DNA of 49,355 nucleotides from CAYWFU01 sp964457585 (GTDB taxonomy: Bacteria; JACRDZ01), in NCBI GenBank assembly GCA_964457585.1, contig CAYWFU010000015.1, forward strand, positions 1-49,355, given 5' to 3'. A program made the position numbers and the translations under genes. The notes below the pieces were generated by a model, which was not told where the DNA came from, made no database searches, and saw nothing but the letters and a program-made list of their open reading frames with translations. Shown piece by piece: positions 8,021 to 16,528 of this stretch (position 1 is its first letter; each line of letters begins with the position of its first letter).

Positions 8021-8221
8021 TTAGTTCGCAAAAAATTCTTTAATTTCTATCAATAATTCATGTAATACATGATTGCCTATAAAAGCAAACATTTTAATAG
8101 TAAGAGAACCGATTACTATAAACCAAATATATGTAAGCAAACGAACTGTAAAAGTGGGTTCATGGTGTTCAATTATTTCATGATGAGCCCCTTCATGGCT
8201 TCCAGTATGTTCTTGTTCCAT
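8021..8221 (-). CDS. 66-residue membrane protein with His-rich N-terminus
   Basis: The N-terminal 24 residues are polar and contain several His and Glu (GSHEGAHHEIIEHHE). One transmembrane helix follows at about 27-48, then an amphipathic tail. A strong AAGGAGGG lies 10 bases before the ATG, and a promoter-like pair stands further upstream. The His/Glu cluster could bind a metal ion, but this is inference. The following 34-residue gene is probably co-transcribed. No family was recognised. Confidence 0.75.
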   Translation of the reverse strand: MEQEHTGSHEGAHHEIIEHHEPTFTVRLLTYIWFIVIGSLTIKMFAFIGNHVLHELLIEIKEFFAN

Positions 8222-8262
8222 GTTTTTTTGCCCTCCTTATTTTTTTTTACAGCTTTTGAAAT

Positions 8263-8291
8263 AGTTTATATTATTTTTTTTTATAAGTCAA
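8263..8291 (-). promoter_or_regulatory. predicted promoter for the two small membrane genes
   Basis: On the minus strand: TTGACT, 17 bp, TAAACT. The predicted start is about 35 bases upstream of the 66-residue gene, leaving room for the AAGGAGGG ribosome site. Confidence 0.4.
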
Positions 8292-8305
8292 GAAAAATTT
8301 TATTA

Positions 8306-9037
8306 TTAATGTAAGATTTTTTCAGATGATTTAAGTTTAAAAATAAATGGAATTATTTTTAGATTTTCAATTATAGAAAAACGTCTATTTATTCTATCTT
8401 GCCAATTAACTTCGATTTCAGTTATTTTATTTTTTTTCCATAAAGCACGTATTAAAAGTTCTGAATCCCAGAACCATCCCCGTTTGTGAGTTAAATCATG
8501 CCCCATTTCATCGATTAATTTAATTAAGATATTTTTTTTAAAAGCTTTAAAACCGCATTGATGATCTGTAATTTTAGTACAAAAAATTATCTGTATAAAA
8601 AAATTATAAAATTTACTTATCATGAGACGGATTGGTCTGCGGGAAGCTGATGACCCTTTTAGATAACGATTACCTATCGCAATATCAGAACCATTTATTA
8701 TTGTCTGAACCAATAAATTTAAACTATTAAGTTCTATTTCAAGATCAACATCAATAAAAACAATTATATTTCCGCTGGATTTATAAAAAGCCTGAGCTAA
8801 ATTTTCTCTTTTTGATGGTCCGTTATCGTAATGAAGATAATAAATATTTTTATAAGTAGCAACTAAAGGTTTAAGCTTATCAAATGAATTATCTTTTGAT
8901 GCATCGTCAACAATAAATAGTTCAAAATCATTGTTTAATTCATTTAAATTAGCATATATCTTTTTTACATTATTAAATATTATATCAGCTTCATTATACG
9001 CTGGTAAAAAACAGGATATTTTATTAATTGATATCAC
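8306..9037 (-). CDS. family 2 glycosyltransferase (polyprenyl-phosphate sugar transferase type)
   Basis: A GT-A glycosyltransferase of 243 residues related to dolichyl/undecaprenyl-phosphate glucosyl- and mannosyltransferases. Motifs are FLPAYNEADII at the N-terminus, FIVDDASKDNS, FIDVDLE (the metal-binding DxD equivalent), the GNRYLKGSSASRR loop and DHQCGFKAFKK. No C-terminal transmembrane domain is present. Translation probably begins at a GTG (9035-9037). It lies downstream of the radical SAM gene on the same strand, separated by a short repeat, so the two may be co-transcribed. The sugar donor and acceptor cannot be read from the sequence. Confidence 0.9.
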   Translation of the reverse strand: MISINKISCFLPAYNEADIIFNNVKKIYANLNELNNDFELFIVDDASKDNSFDKLKPLVATYKNIYYLHYDNGPSKRENLAQAFYKSSGNIIVFIDVDLEIELNSLNLLVQTIINGSDIAIGNRYLKGSSASRRPIRLMISKFYNFFIQIIFCTKITDHQCGFKAFKKNILIKLIDEMGHDLTHKRGWFWDSELLIRALWKKNKITEIEVNWQDRINRRFSIIENLKIIPFIFKLKSSEKILH

Positions 9038-9045
9038 CTCGATTT

Positions 9046-9076
9046 AGCTGACTGCTGAATGCTGATAGCTGAACGC
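9046..9076. repeat. GCTGA-type short repeat, second copy
   Basis: Degenerate iterations of CTGA.TGCTGA abut the stop codon (9077-9079) of the minus-strand radical SAM gene. It shares CTGATAGCTGAA and the following GCTTA/AT-rich tail with the copy at 784-814. Confidence 0.55.
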
Positions 9077-10168
9077 TTATAAATATTTATACCACCAATA
9101 CAATATTTTTGGATAAAGTTTTAGATTATATAGAATATTAGTGGTCAAGAAACATTCATGTGTACAGAAACATTGTTTTTTTTCTATTTTTTTTCTTATT
9201 TTATTGGCTTGCTCTGATGTCCATAATTTTTTCATATCTAATTTATAATTTCTAATATTATCTATTTTTTCATCTAATAATTCACATGGATAAACTTCTC
9301 CATCAGGATAAATTACAGCATTTATTTTACCTGCATAACAGGGGATGTAACATCGGCCATTTTTTAAAAATTCTGTTATCATTTCTCTTCGTACTACATT
9401 TTTAGCAGAATTTATGCGTGAAAATATAAAACCAGTATATTCTTTATATTTTCCTTCAATTATATCTTTTTGTAAAAGCTCATCGGCAATTTTATATTTA
9501 TTAAAATCAACATTTTTAATTATTGGATTGCGTGGATTGCCGCGGATTAAAAAAGGCGCCCAGACAGGGACATTTAATTTATTTCGAACAAAATTATGTA
9601 TTTCTGGTATATGATCTTGGTTGAGTGAAGATATTGTTGTAATTATGCCGACCTGCATATTTTTATATTTTTTTTTAAGGTTAATAAGCCCATTGAAAGT
9701 GTCAATGGCTTTTTCAAAAGCATCTGGCGTACCGCGTATAATATCGTGAAGTTCGCCGATGCCATCAAGAGAAACATTTACAGTAAGTTTTGCTTCCGGG
9801 CAGAGTTTGAGTATTTTTTCAGTTGTTTGAACAACTTTATTTCCAAGTATTCCATTCGTTGGGATTGCCAGGTTTCTGACAGAAGTATTGCGATAAAACA
9901 TCCCTGCAATTTCCGGCAATTCATCTCTTAAAAAAGGTTCTCCACCTGTAAGAAGTAAAAAATTTAAAGATCGGGTAGTTTTGGAAATACAATCGATTTC
10001 GGCCATTTTTAAAATATTTTTTTCTTTATCTGATTCTTTCCAGTAAAAGCAGTGCTGGCATTTTGCCACACATTTATTTGTGACAAAAAAAATTAAGTAT
10101 GATGGACTGTCAGAAACAGGATTTATAAAACGTTTTAAAATATTATAGATAGCTTTTATTTTTCTCAT
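9077..10168 (-). CDS. radical SAM/SPASM domain protein
   Basis: An iron-sulfur enzyme of 363 residues. The radical SAM cluster motif is CVAKCQHC (C33, C37, C40), followed by LLTGGEPFLRDEL. A C-terminal SPASM-like Cys-rich region (CYIPCYAG, YPCELLDE, CFCTHECF) probably binds auxiliary clusters. Such proteins modify peptides or act on sugars and lipids; a substrate cannot be assigned. No precursor-peptide gene was recognised beside it. The neighbouring GT2 gene suggests a role in lipid or cell-surface glycan chemistry, but this is only context. The gene diverges from the HEAT-repeat gene across a 113-bp gap. Confidence 0.9.
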   Translation of the reverse strand: MRKIKAIYNILKRFINPVSDSPSYLIFFVTNKCVAKCQHCFYWKESDKEKNILKMAEIDCISKTTRSLNFLLLTGGEPFLRDELPEIAGMFYRNTSVRNLAIPTNGILGNKVVQTTEKILKLCPEAKLTVNVSLDGIGELHDIIRGTPDAFEKAIDTFNGLINLKKKYKNMQVGIITTISSLNQDHIPEIHNFVRNKLNVPVWAPFLIRGNPRNPIIKNVDFNKYKIADELLQKDIIEGKYKEYTGFIFSRINSAKNVVRREMITEFLKNGRCYIPCYAGKINAVIYPDGEVYPCELLDEKIDNIRNYKLDMKKLWTSEQANKIRKKIEKKQCFCTHECFLTTNILYNLKLYPKILYWWYKYL

Positions 10169-10281
10169 TTTTTATGAATTGATTTTTTTATTTTTTAATA
10201 ATATAATTAACTTGAATCGAGTAGTTTAATATATTACATAAAAACAAATAAGTTGCAATAAAATATTAAAGGAAATATTAT

Positions 10282-11619
10282 ATGAAAAATTTTTTACCAG
10301 CTATTATTTTTTTCTTTCTTTTTTATTCGAGCATTAATGCTCTTGAATCTACTTTTGTTTTCGAATCTGCTCTGACACATCCTCAAGTTGATACTACATA
10401 TGTCCCAACCGAAATGTTGAAAAGACTTAAAATAAAATTCAAAAATAATGATTCAACTATTTTAATATATGCTTTTAAAGCAGATATAAGAGATATTGTA
10501 AAAGAAATTAATCGTCAGAGTAAAAAATATAGATTTTTGATGGATACTACTATTTCAGGCATTAGTCCAGAAATTGCCATTCAGAAAGAAAAATTTGATA
10601 TAGGAATTGATTTACTTCTAAAAATGAATAATTTACACAGAGAAAAAGTAAATATTAACAAGCCATCACAATTTACCGCATTTAGAATTAAAAGAGGCCA
10701 AATTAAAAAAGAACGAAATGTATATTCTGAAAATGAGACTAGTTTAGAAAAAAAATTAAATAATTTTTCCAATAAAGAGGTTTTTCAAAGAACAGTATTT
10801 GAATTGGAATCTAAAGGGAAAGAATCTGTCCCTGTGCTGGCTCGAATATTAAATAAAAATGAAGATAAAACGCTGCGTAAAATTATCGTGACTATTTTAG
10901 GTAAGATTGAATGCGTAGAATCACTGCATCTTCTTATAAGAAATCTTGATGAAGAACCTTTGCTTGAAATAAAAATGATAATTATAGAATCATTACTAAA
11001 AGTCGGTAAAAATAATAAGCAGGATTTAAGTCTTAAATTATTTGAAATTTATAATGGAACAAAAGATGACAATACTCGATTAGCAGCAATGATTGGATTT
11101 TTAAAATTAAGTAATGATAAGAATCAAAATATAAAAATACTTAAAAATGAAGTTAAAAATCCGAATCTTTTAATAAAATTGAAAGCATCTGAGTATCTTG
11201 CTAAATTAGGTGATAAATCTGTTTTAAATATTGCGTTAGAAAATGTTTATAATGAAAACCCTATTTTACGTGGAGTAGCTTTAGATATTTTAGCTGAACT
11301 TGGTGATAAGCGAGGTATCCCGGTGGCTAAAGAATTAATGTCAGATTCAGATTCAAATGTCCGCATAAAAGCTCGATTAGCATTGAGAAAAATAGAATAT
11401 GCTGATACTGTTTTACATTCAGAAGACAATCCACCTAAAATAAGTCATTTGCGGTATATTTTTGTTAATGATGTTGAAAAAGAAGTTAAATATTGGGCAG
11501 CAGAAGTATTGTTAAATCTTGGACAAAGCGGTGAAGAAGCTTTAAAAGAAATTGCTAATAAAAATGAATATGGTGAAACAAGAATTATTGCGATAAAAGT
11601 ATTAAATTCAAAAAAGTAA
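10282..11619 (+). CDS. secreted STN-like plus HEAT-repeat protein
   Basis: A protein of 445 residues with a signal peptide at about 1-20. Residues 45-115 resemble an STN (secretin/TonB short N-terminal) domain: FKADIRDIVKEI, an FDIGIDLLLKMNNL helix, then a strand with FRIKRG. From about 150 to the end run helical HEAT/PBS-lyase-like repeats (LARILNKNEDKTLRKIIVTI, LAELGDKRGIPVAKELM, AAEVLLNLGQSGEEAL). AAAGGA precedes the ATG. It probably acts in the periplasm as a scaffold for protein-protein contacts. It converges with a coiled-coil gene, with 6 bases between stops. No enzyme motif was found. Confidence 0.75.
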   Translation: MKNFLPAIIFFFLFYSSINALESTFVFESALTHPQVDTTYVPTEMLKRLKIKFKNNDSTILIYAFKADIRDIVKEINRQSKKYRFLMDTTISGISPEIAIQKEKFDIGIDLLLKMNNLHREKVNINKPSQFTAFRIKRGQIKKERNVYSENETSLEKKLNNFSNKEVFQRTVFELESKGKESVPVLARILNKNEDKTLRKIIVTILGKIECVESLHLLIRNLDEEPLLEIKMIIIESLLKVGKNNKQDLSLKLFEIYNGTKDDNTRLAAMIGFLKLSNDKNQNIKILKNEVKNPNLLIKLKASEYLAKLGDKSVLNIALENVYNENPILRGVALDILAELGDKRGIPVAKELMSDSDSNVRIKARLALRKIEYADTVLHSEDNPPKISHLRYIFVNDVEKEVKYWAAEVLLNLGQSGEEALKEIANKNEYGETRIIAIKVLNSKK

Positions 11620-11625
11620 TAGTTC

Positions 11626-12636
11626 TTATTTCGTTTGCAAAGCTTGTTCTTTTGATAAGCCTAATATTTTCTCAACCCCTTCTTTTACTCCATTAAAACG
11701 ACTATAGAAATTTTCTTTTTCTTTTTCAAGATCTTCTAACATTTTTTTGTTACTAAAAAAAATTCCGGTAAAACTTTTTTTCTTAAGCTGATAATAACTA
11801 TCAAAACTTTTTTCTGTTAAAGTATTTAATTCTGCAAATAAATCTTGTATAATAGATAATTTCTTTTGATTATCTTCTTTTAAAGAGCCTTTTTCTTTGG
11901 ATAGTTTATCTTTAATAGAATTAATTTCTATATTAGTACTATCTTTGATAGAAGATATTCTCTGTTCATATTTTTTAGTTAAATCATTAATTTGATTTTG
12001 ATGAGTTTCTTTTATACTTGCCAGTTTACTATTTCCATCTTCTCTAGTGCTGGAAATTTCTTGATTCAATTTTTCAATTTTTTGATTACTTGATATGATA
12101 AATTCTTCTTTATCTTTATGTAATTGCTGATTTATGCTATTAACAGCATTGAAGTCTCCTCTGAGTTTTTCAAAAGAATCAAAAATTTTATTAAATTCTG
12201 CCATAATTGGTGCTTTTAGATCATCTAATCTATTTAGGGTTTCTTTAGATGCTTCTCTATCTGTAGCTGTTTTTTTCTGCAAAGCAGTAATTAATGAAGT
12301 TAATTTGTTATCCAGATCTCTTGGTGTTATTGCAGGAGGTGGCGGAAATAAAGATTTATTTTCATTGTCAACCTTTGTACCAATTACACTATCATAATAG
12401 TCTTTATCAAGCCATGGAGATACTTTATTTAATACTGCTTGAAGTTTATCTTTCTGTACTTCCAGATTATTTAGTTTATCTTGATTTTTTTGAAATTCGG
12501 AAGTTACTTTTTCTGTTCTATCCTGAATTTCTGTAACATAATCTTTAAGGCTATTATTTTTAGAGATTGTATAAATTGAAATTCCTAATGTTACTAAAAA
12601 TAAAATACTAACAATTGCAATAACTATTTTATTCAT
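11626..12636 (-). CDS. membrane-anchored coiled-coil protein
   Basis: A protein of 336 residues with an N-terminal transmembrane anchor at about 4-25 followed by two long coiled-coil stretches (about 35-75 and 95-285) rich in Lys, Glu, Asn and Gln. A Pro-rich break, LFPPPPAITPRDLD, lies near 93-106. No catalytic motif or known domain was seen. AAGGAG sits just upstream of the ATG. The topology suggests an extracytoplasmic rod or spacer. The gene lies between the HEAT-repeat gene and the large surface protein, but is convergent with the first and separated from the second, so no operon partner is clear. Confidence 0.7.
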   Translation of the reverse strand: MNKIVIAIVSILFLVTLGISIYTISKNNSLKDYVTEIQDRTEKVTSEFQKNQDKLNNLEVQKDKLQAVLNKVSPWLDKDYYDSVIGTKVDNENKSLFPPPPAITPRDLDNKLTSLITALQKKTATDREASKETLNRLDDLKAPIMAEFNKIFDSFEKLRGDFNAVNSINQQLHKDKEEFIISSNQKIEKLNQEISSTREDGNSKLASIKETHQNQINDLTKKYEQRISSIKDSTNIEINSIKDKLSKEKGSLKEDNQKKLSIIQDLFAELNTLTEKSFDSYYQLKKKSFTGIFFSNKKMLEDLEKEKENFYSRFNGVKEGVEKILGLSKEQALQTK

Positions 12637-12728
12637 TTTTTTCTCCTTGCAAATTAACTTTTTTCAGATTTATAATAATAACATAAAATATTTTGAATTA
12701 CAACTTGTTGTTAATAATTATCGGCACA

Positions 12729-15700
12729 TTATAATTTTTTTTTATATATAAATGATAAACACCGGGAATAGGTACAATATAAAAAATAAAATATTACTAT
12801 CAAAGAGAGAGTATGCCACACAATTTTACCATATGATATATTCATAATTTCACTAATAAAACAAGGATTTTTTTTATTTTTAGTTTTTTTGTTTGATATA
12901 TCGGTGGTGTTATTATTAATACCTTTTCCTGTTAAATAAATTTTAACATCTTCAGCATTTGAAAATATTGCAAGTGAAACATTGTAACTTTTTTTTACTT
13001 TTGGAATAAATAAAATAGATATATTTTTTTTAGAATCTGGAATAATCACAGCAGGCAATATTCCAAGTGGATTTGATTCTCCATTCAAATTCAAATTAAA
13101 ATTAGTAGTATCAGATAAAATAATTTCGGATATAGATAAATCCTGAGTTCCGGTATTGGAAATAGCTAATTCAAAAGGAGTGGACGATTCACCAATAGAT
13201 ATATTTCCAAAATCATAACTATTAGCTGAAAGAGAGATTTCCGGAGATAGATTGGAAATTCCCGTACCAGTTAAATTTAATTCAACCTCTCCATAGTTAT
13301 CAGGATCATTTGATGATATTGATAACACTTCATTGAATGTTTTTAATTCTCTAGGAATAAATATAATAGTCAATGTTTTATTCAATCCAGGAGTAATCAC
13401 AGCAGGTAATTCTTTAATTGGATTTGATCCTCCATTTAAGTTAAATGAAAAATTTTCAATATTGGATAAAGTAATATTTGAAATTTGCAGGTCTTGAGTC
13501 CCATTATTAAAAATTATTAATTCAAAAGGAGCAGATAATGTATCGATAAGTATATTTCCAAAATTATGATTATTAGTGGATAAACTTAAATTTGGTACTT
13601 TATTAACTACACCTTCACCTTTTAAATAAAGTTTATCAACTCCATTATTATCAGGGTCATTTGAAAATATTGTAAGTATTTCATTAAATATTTTTGGTTC
13701 CTTGGGATTGAACATTATAGTGATAGTATTGCTTGAATTTGAAGCAATATCTGAAGGTAATATTTCAATTGGATGAACACCTCCATTTATATTCAGAGAA
13801 AAGTTGGTAGTATCAGATAAAAAAATATTAGAAATATTTAGAATCTGTAAACTTTGATTTGTAATTACTAATTCTAATGGCGTGGATTGACTTCCAATAG
13901 TTGTATTCCCAAAATCATAATAGTAATTAGACAAATATATACTTGGTATATTTAATAATGTACCTGTTCCTGTTAAAGAAATAGTTGTCTTTCCATTATT
14001 ATCTGGAACATTTGAAAAAATTGTAAGCATTTCATTTAATGTTTTTGCTTCCTTAGGTTTAAATGTTATTGTTAATGTACAGATGGTGTTTGGTGAAATT
14101 GTACCAGGCAGGGATTTAATCGGGTTACTTCCTCCATTTAAATTTATTGAAAAATTTGTAGTATCTAAAGAAATAGCAGATATTATTAATTTTTGATAAC
14201 CTGTATTAGAAATAGTTAATTCAAAAGGACTAGATTCAGATTTAATGGTTATATTGCCAAAATCATATTTATTTGCAGAAATTGAAATAACTGGTAAAGA
14301 TATTGAAAGATTCTTATCAAATTTTGCTACAAATGCATCAGAAAAACCGCCATTATAAAGTGTATCATAAGTATTATTAGAAATAGGAAATTGTATATAT
14401 GAACTTGTAGCTCCTGCAATATATACATTTTCATTATTATCTAATGTAATAAAATTTGTCTTTTCCCATCCTATGCCTCCAAAATATGTTGAAGATAAAA
14501 GCGATGTTAAATTATTATCGAATTTTGAAATAAAAATTTCTTCAGAGGAAGTATTTGATGTATCATAAGCATTAGCTGTTGTTGGAAAATTTAATGACCA
14601 GGTCCAACCTGTTACATATACATCACCATTAACCCCAATATCTATAGATTCTATATGATCTTTGTCTATATCCCCCAAAAATGTTGAAGCAAGAAGAAAT
14701 GAGAGGCTGCTATCAAGTTTTGCGATAAAGCCATCATCATTTCCATTAGGTGATGTATCGTAAGCACCTGAAGTTACTGGAAAATTTTGTTGGTCTGTAT
14801 AGCCTACAACGTATGCATTTTCATTTGTATCTAAAATCAAAGAATCAGAATAACCAATATTTAAAAAAGTAGAAGCAAGAATAGATGCTAATCCGCTATC
14901 TAATTTCGTAATATAAATATGTCCAAATTCCGGACCACTGAAATAAGTATCATACGCGCCAGGGGTTATTGGAAAATCTGGAGCATTTGTCCAGCCTGTT
15001 ACGTATATATTTCCGCTTTGACCAATATCAAGATATGTTATTTCTGTTGCTCCATTCCCGCCAATATCTTTTGATGCAAGTAAAGATGATAAATTATTAT
15101 TTATTTTACATACTAAAGAACCGCTTGTTGCAAAATAAATATCATCATTTGAATCAGTTTTAATTGATGGAATAGAATAAATTAATTGATAAACAAAATA
15201 AGTAGAAGCAAGAATGTTTGTTAAATCGCTATCTAATTTTGTTATAAAAGTACCACTGTTTCCTGTAGGCATATAAGCATCAGGAGTGGTTGGAAAATTT
15301 GAAGATAAAGCAGTGCCGGCAACAAGAATCTCACCTTTGGAATTTATTGTTATGCATTTAGCTCTATCATCACTGTCTCCACCCAGGTAAGTTGAAAATT
15401 TTAGTGTTGTTAAATCATTATTGAATTTTGATACAAAAGCATCAAATTGACTATTATAAGAAGTATCATAAACTCCAGATTTAGTTGGAAAATTTGCAGA
15501 TAAACTTTCTCCAGCAACATAAATATTTCCCATTGAATCTATAGCAATAGCATATGCTTTATCATCAGCTTCACCTCCCAAAAATGTGGAAGAAAGCAAA
15601 GGATCGATCACAAGTTCCTTTGATTTATCATAGTTTCCAACCTTAAAACCATAAACAAGCGATAAGTTATGAGCAATGAGCAATGAGTTTTCTTTTATCT

Positions 15701-16409
15701 CTGACTTTTCTTCATCCTTCAGCCTTTCACCTTTTGCCTTTTGCCTTATTTCATACTCCACTTTCACATCAACTCTTTTCCCCTTTATTATCTGATATGC
15801 TTTTGGTTTTGTAAAAATAATATTCCCAAATTTTGTTATTGCTTCAAGTTCACCGTTTTTATTTATTTGTATCTCTTTTGTACCCTTTAATCTTATTTTA
15901 ATATCATTAATATCTGCACATGGATTAACAAAAAAAAGTTTTTCAATATTATTTCCATATGCTTTTAATTTTAATTCAATACCTTTATAAATTTCACCAA
16001 GATTTATTAGATTATAAGTTTTTAAATTATTTTTCCATTTCGTTTGCAGATTTCCTTTAAAATAGTTAACTTTAGTAATCGATGCTTCTTCACCTTTAAT
16101 AGTTTTGAAATATTCAGTATCAAATTCTTCTTTAAGTACTATTGTTTTTATTAATTTATCCTTTTCGATTCTGGAAATTAAGTATAAAATTTCACCTTTT
16201 TGAGTAATAAGGACTTTCCCTGTTAACGTATTAGCGTAAAAGATAACTTCTTTATCAGATATTTGCCCAGCATTAGCTATAAAAGGCAAGTGAATTTTTT
16301 TTATACCTGATAGAATAACCTTTTTGTCAAAATAATTGCCAGCAAATAAATTATCAGCATAAAAAATAATAAATAATAAAAATATTGGGAAAAATTTAAT
16401 ATTTTTCAT
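12729..16409 (-). CDS. large surface protein with SBBP propeller and HYDIN/choice-of-anchor repeats
   Basis: 1226 residues. A signal peptide at about 1-23 leads into an N-terminal domain typical of SBBP proteins (LPFIANAGQ, then ending KSKELVIDPLL near 270). Seven or so SBBP beta-propeller repeats follow (GNIYVAGES, ASTFLGG, NFPTTPDAYMP patterns) to about 700. Four ASPM/SPD-2/Hydin-like repeats run from about 706 to 1166, each starting like ISLSANSYDFGNISIG and containing a DPDN or similar turn. A polar linker rich in Lys/Asn leads to NPCFISEIM (C1183) and a hydrophobic segment ending with Lys residues. The C-terminus resembles a degenerate CFI-box tail or membrane anchor. Residues 222-254 are an in-frame repeat insertion. 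TGGAG precedes the ATG. Confidence 0.85.
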   Translation of the reverse strand: MKNIKFFPIFLLFIIFYADNLFAGNYFDKKVILSGIKKIHLPFIANAGQISDKEVIFYANTLTGKVLITQKGEILYLISRIEKDKLIKTIVLKEEFDTEYFKTIKGEEASITKVNYFKGNLQTKWKNNLKTYNLINLGEIYKGIELKLKAYGNNIEKLFFVNPCADINDIKIRLKGTKEIQINKNGELEAITKFGNIIFTKPKAYQIIKGKRVDVKVEYEIRQKAKGERLKDEEKSEIKENSLLIAHNLSLVYGFKVGNYDKSKELVIDPLLSSTFLGGEADDKAYAIAIDSMGNIYVAGESLSANFPTKSGVYDTSYNSQFDAFVSKFNNDLTTLKFSTYLGGDSDDRAKCITINSKGEILVAGTALSSNFPTTPDAYMPTGNSGTFITKLDSDLTNILASTYFVYQLIYSIPSIKTDSNDDIYFATSGSLVCKINNNLSSLLASKDIGGNGATEITYLDIGQSGNIYVTGWTNAPDFPITPGAYDTYFSGPEFGHIYITKLDSGLASILASTFLNIGYSDSLILDTNENAYVVGYTDQQNFPVTSGAYDTSPNGNDDGFIAKLDSSLSFLLASTFLGDIDKDHIESIDIGVNGDVYVTGWTWSLNFPTTANAYDTSNTSSEEIFISKFDNNLTSLLSSTYFGGIGWEKTNFITLDNNENVYIAGATSSYIQFPISNNTYDTLYNGGFSDAFVAKFDKNLSISLPVISISANKYDFGNITIKSESSPFELTISNTGYQKLIISAISLDTTNFSINLNGGSNPIKSLPGTISPNTICTLTITFKPKEAKTLNEMLTIFSNVPDNNGKTTISLTGTGTLLNIPSIYLSNYYYDFGNTTIGSQSTPLELVITNQSLQILNISNIFLSDTTNFSLNINGGVHPIEILPSDIASNSSNTITIMFNPKEPKIFNEILTIFSNDPDNNGVDKLYLKGEGVVNKVPNLSLSTNNHNFGNILIDTLSAPFELIIFNNGTQDLQISNITLSNIENFSFNLNGGSNPIKELPAVITPGLNKTLTIIFIPRELKTFNEVLSISSNDPDNYGEVELNLTGTGISNLSPEISLSANSYDFGNISIGESSTPFELAISNTGTQDLSISEIILSDTTNFNLNLNGESNPLGILPAVIIPDSKKNISILFIPKVKKSYNVSLAIFSNAEDVKIYLTGKGINNNTTDISNKKTKNKKNPCFISEIMNISYGKIVWHTLSLIVIFYFLYCTYSRCLSFIYKKKL
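15648..15746 (-). repeat. in-frame short-repeat insertion in the SBBP protein gene
   Basis: Residues 222-254 are encoded by iterated AAAAGGCAAAAGG, TGAAAGGCTGAAGGATGAAG and AGCAATGAGCAATGAG words. They interrupt the usual link between the domain end (VEYEI) and the propeller lead-in (FKVGNYDKSKELVIDP). The same word types occur in intergenic repeats at 20303-20369 and 46924-47042. Confidence 0.6.
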
Positions 16410-16444
16410 TATGCTCCATTAATATTTAGGATAGATTTTGTTTA

Positions 16445-16473
16445 ATTTTATTAGAGATTTCATAAAATGTAAA
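16445..16473 (-). promoter_or_regulatory. predicted promoter of the SBBP protein gene
   Basis: On the minus strand: TTTACA, 17 bp, TAAAAT. It leaves a leader of about 30 bases with TGGAG before the ATG at 16409. It lies back to back with the export-operon promoter. Confidence 0.4.
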
Positions 16474-16493
16474 GATTTTTTTTAAATTTCCAG

Positions 16494-16522
16494 TTGACAA
16501 TAACCGAAATACCTTATATTAT
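16494..16522 (+). promoter_or_regulatory. predicted promoter of the polysaccharide export operon, possibly leaderless
   Basis: TTGACA, 17 bp, TATTAT. The predicted start point coincides with the A of the ATG at 16529. No Shine-Dalgarno lies between the -10 box and the start codon. Confidence 0.55.
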
Positions 16523-16528
16523 TATAGA

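Noticed and set aside
11619..11626. Terminator between the convergent HEAT and coiled-coil genes
   Set aside because: Only 6 bases separate the stops and no strong hairpin crosses them.
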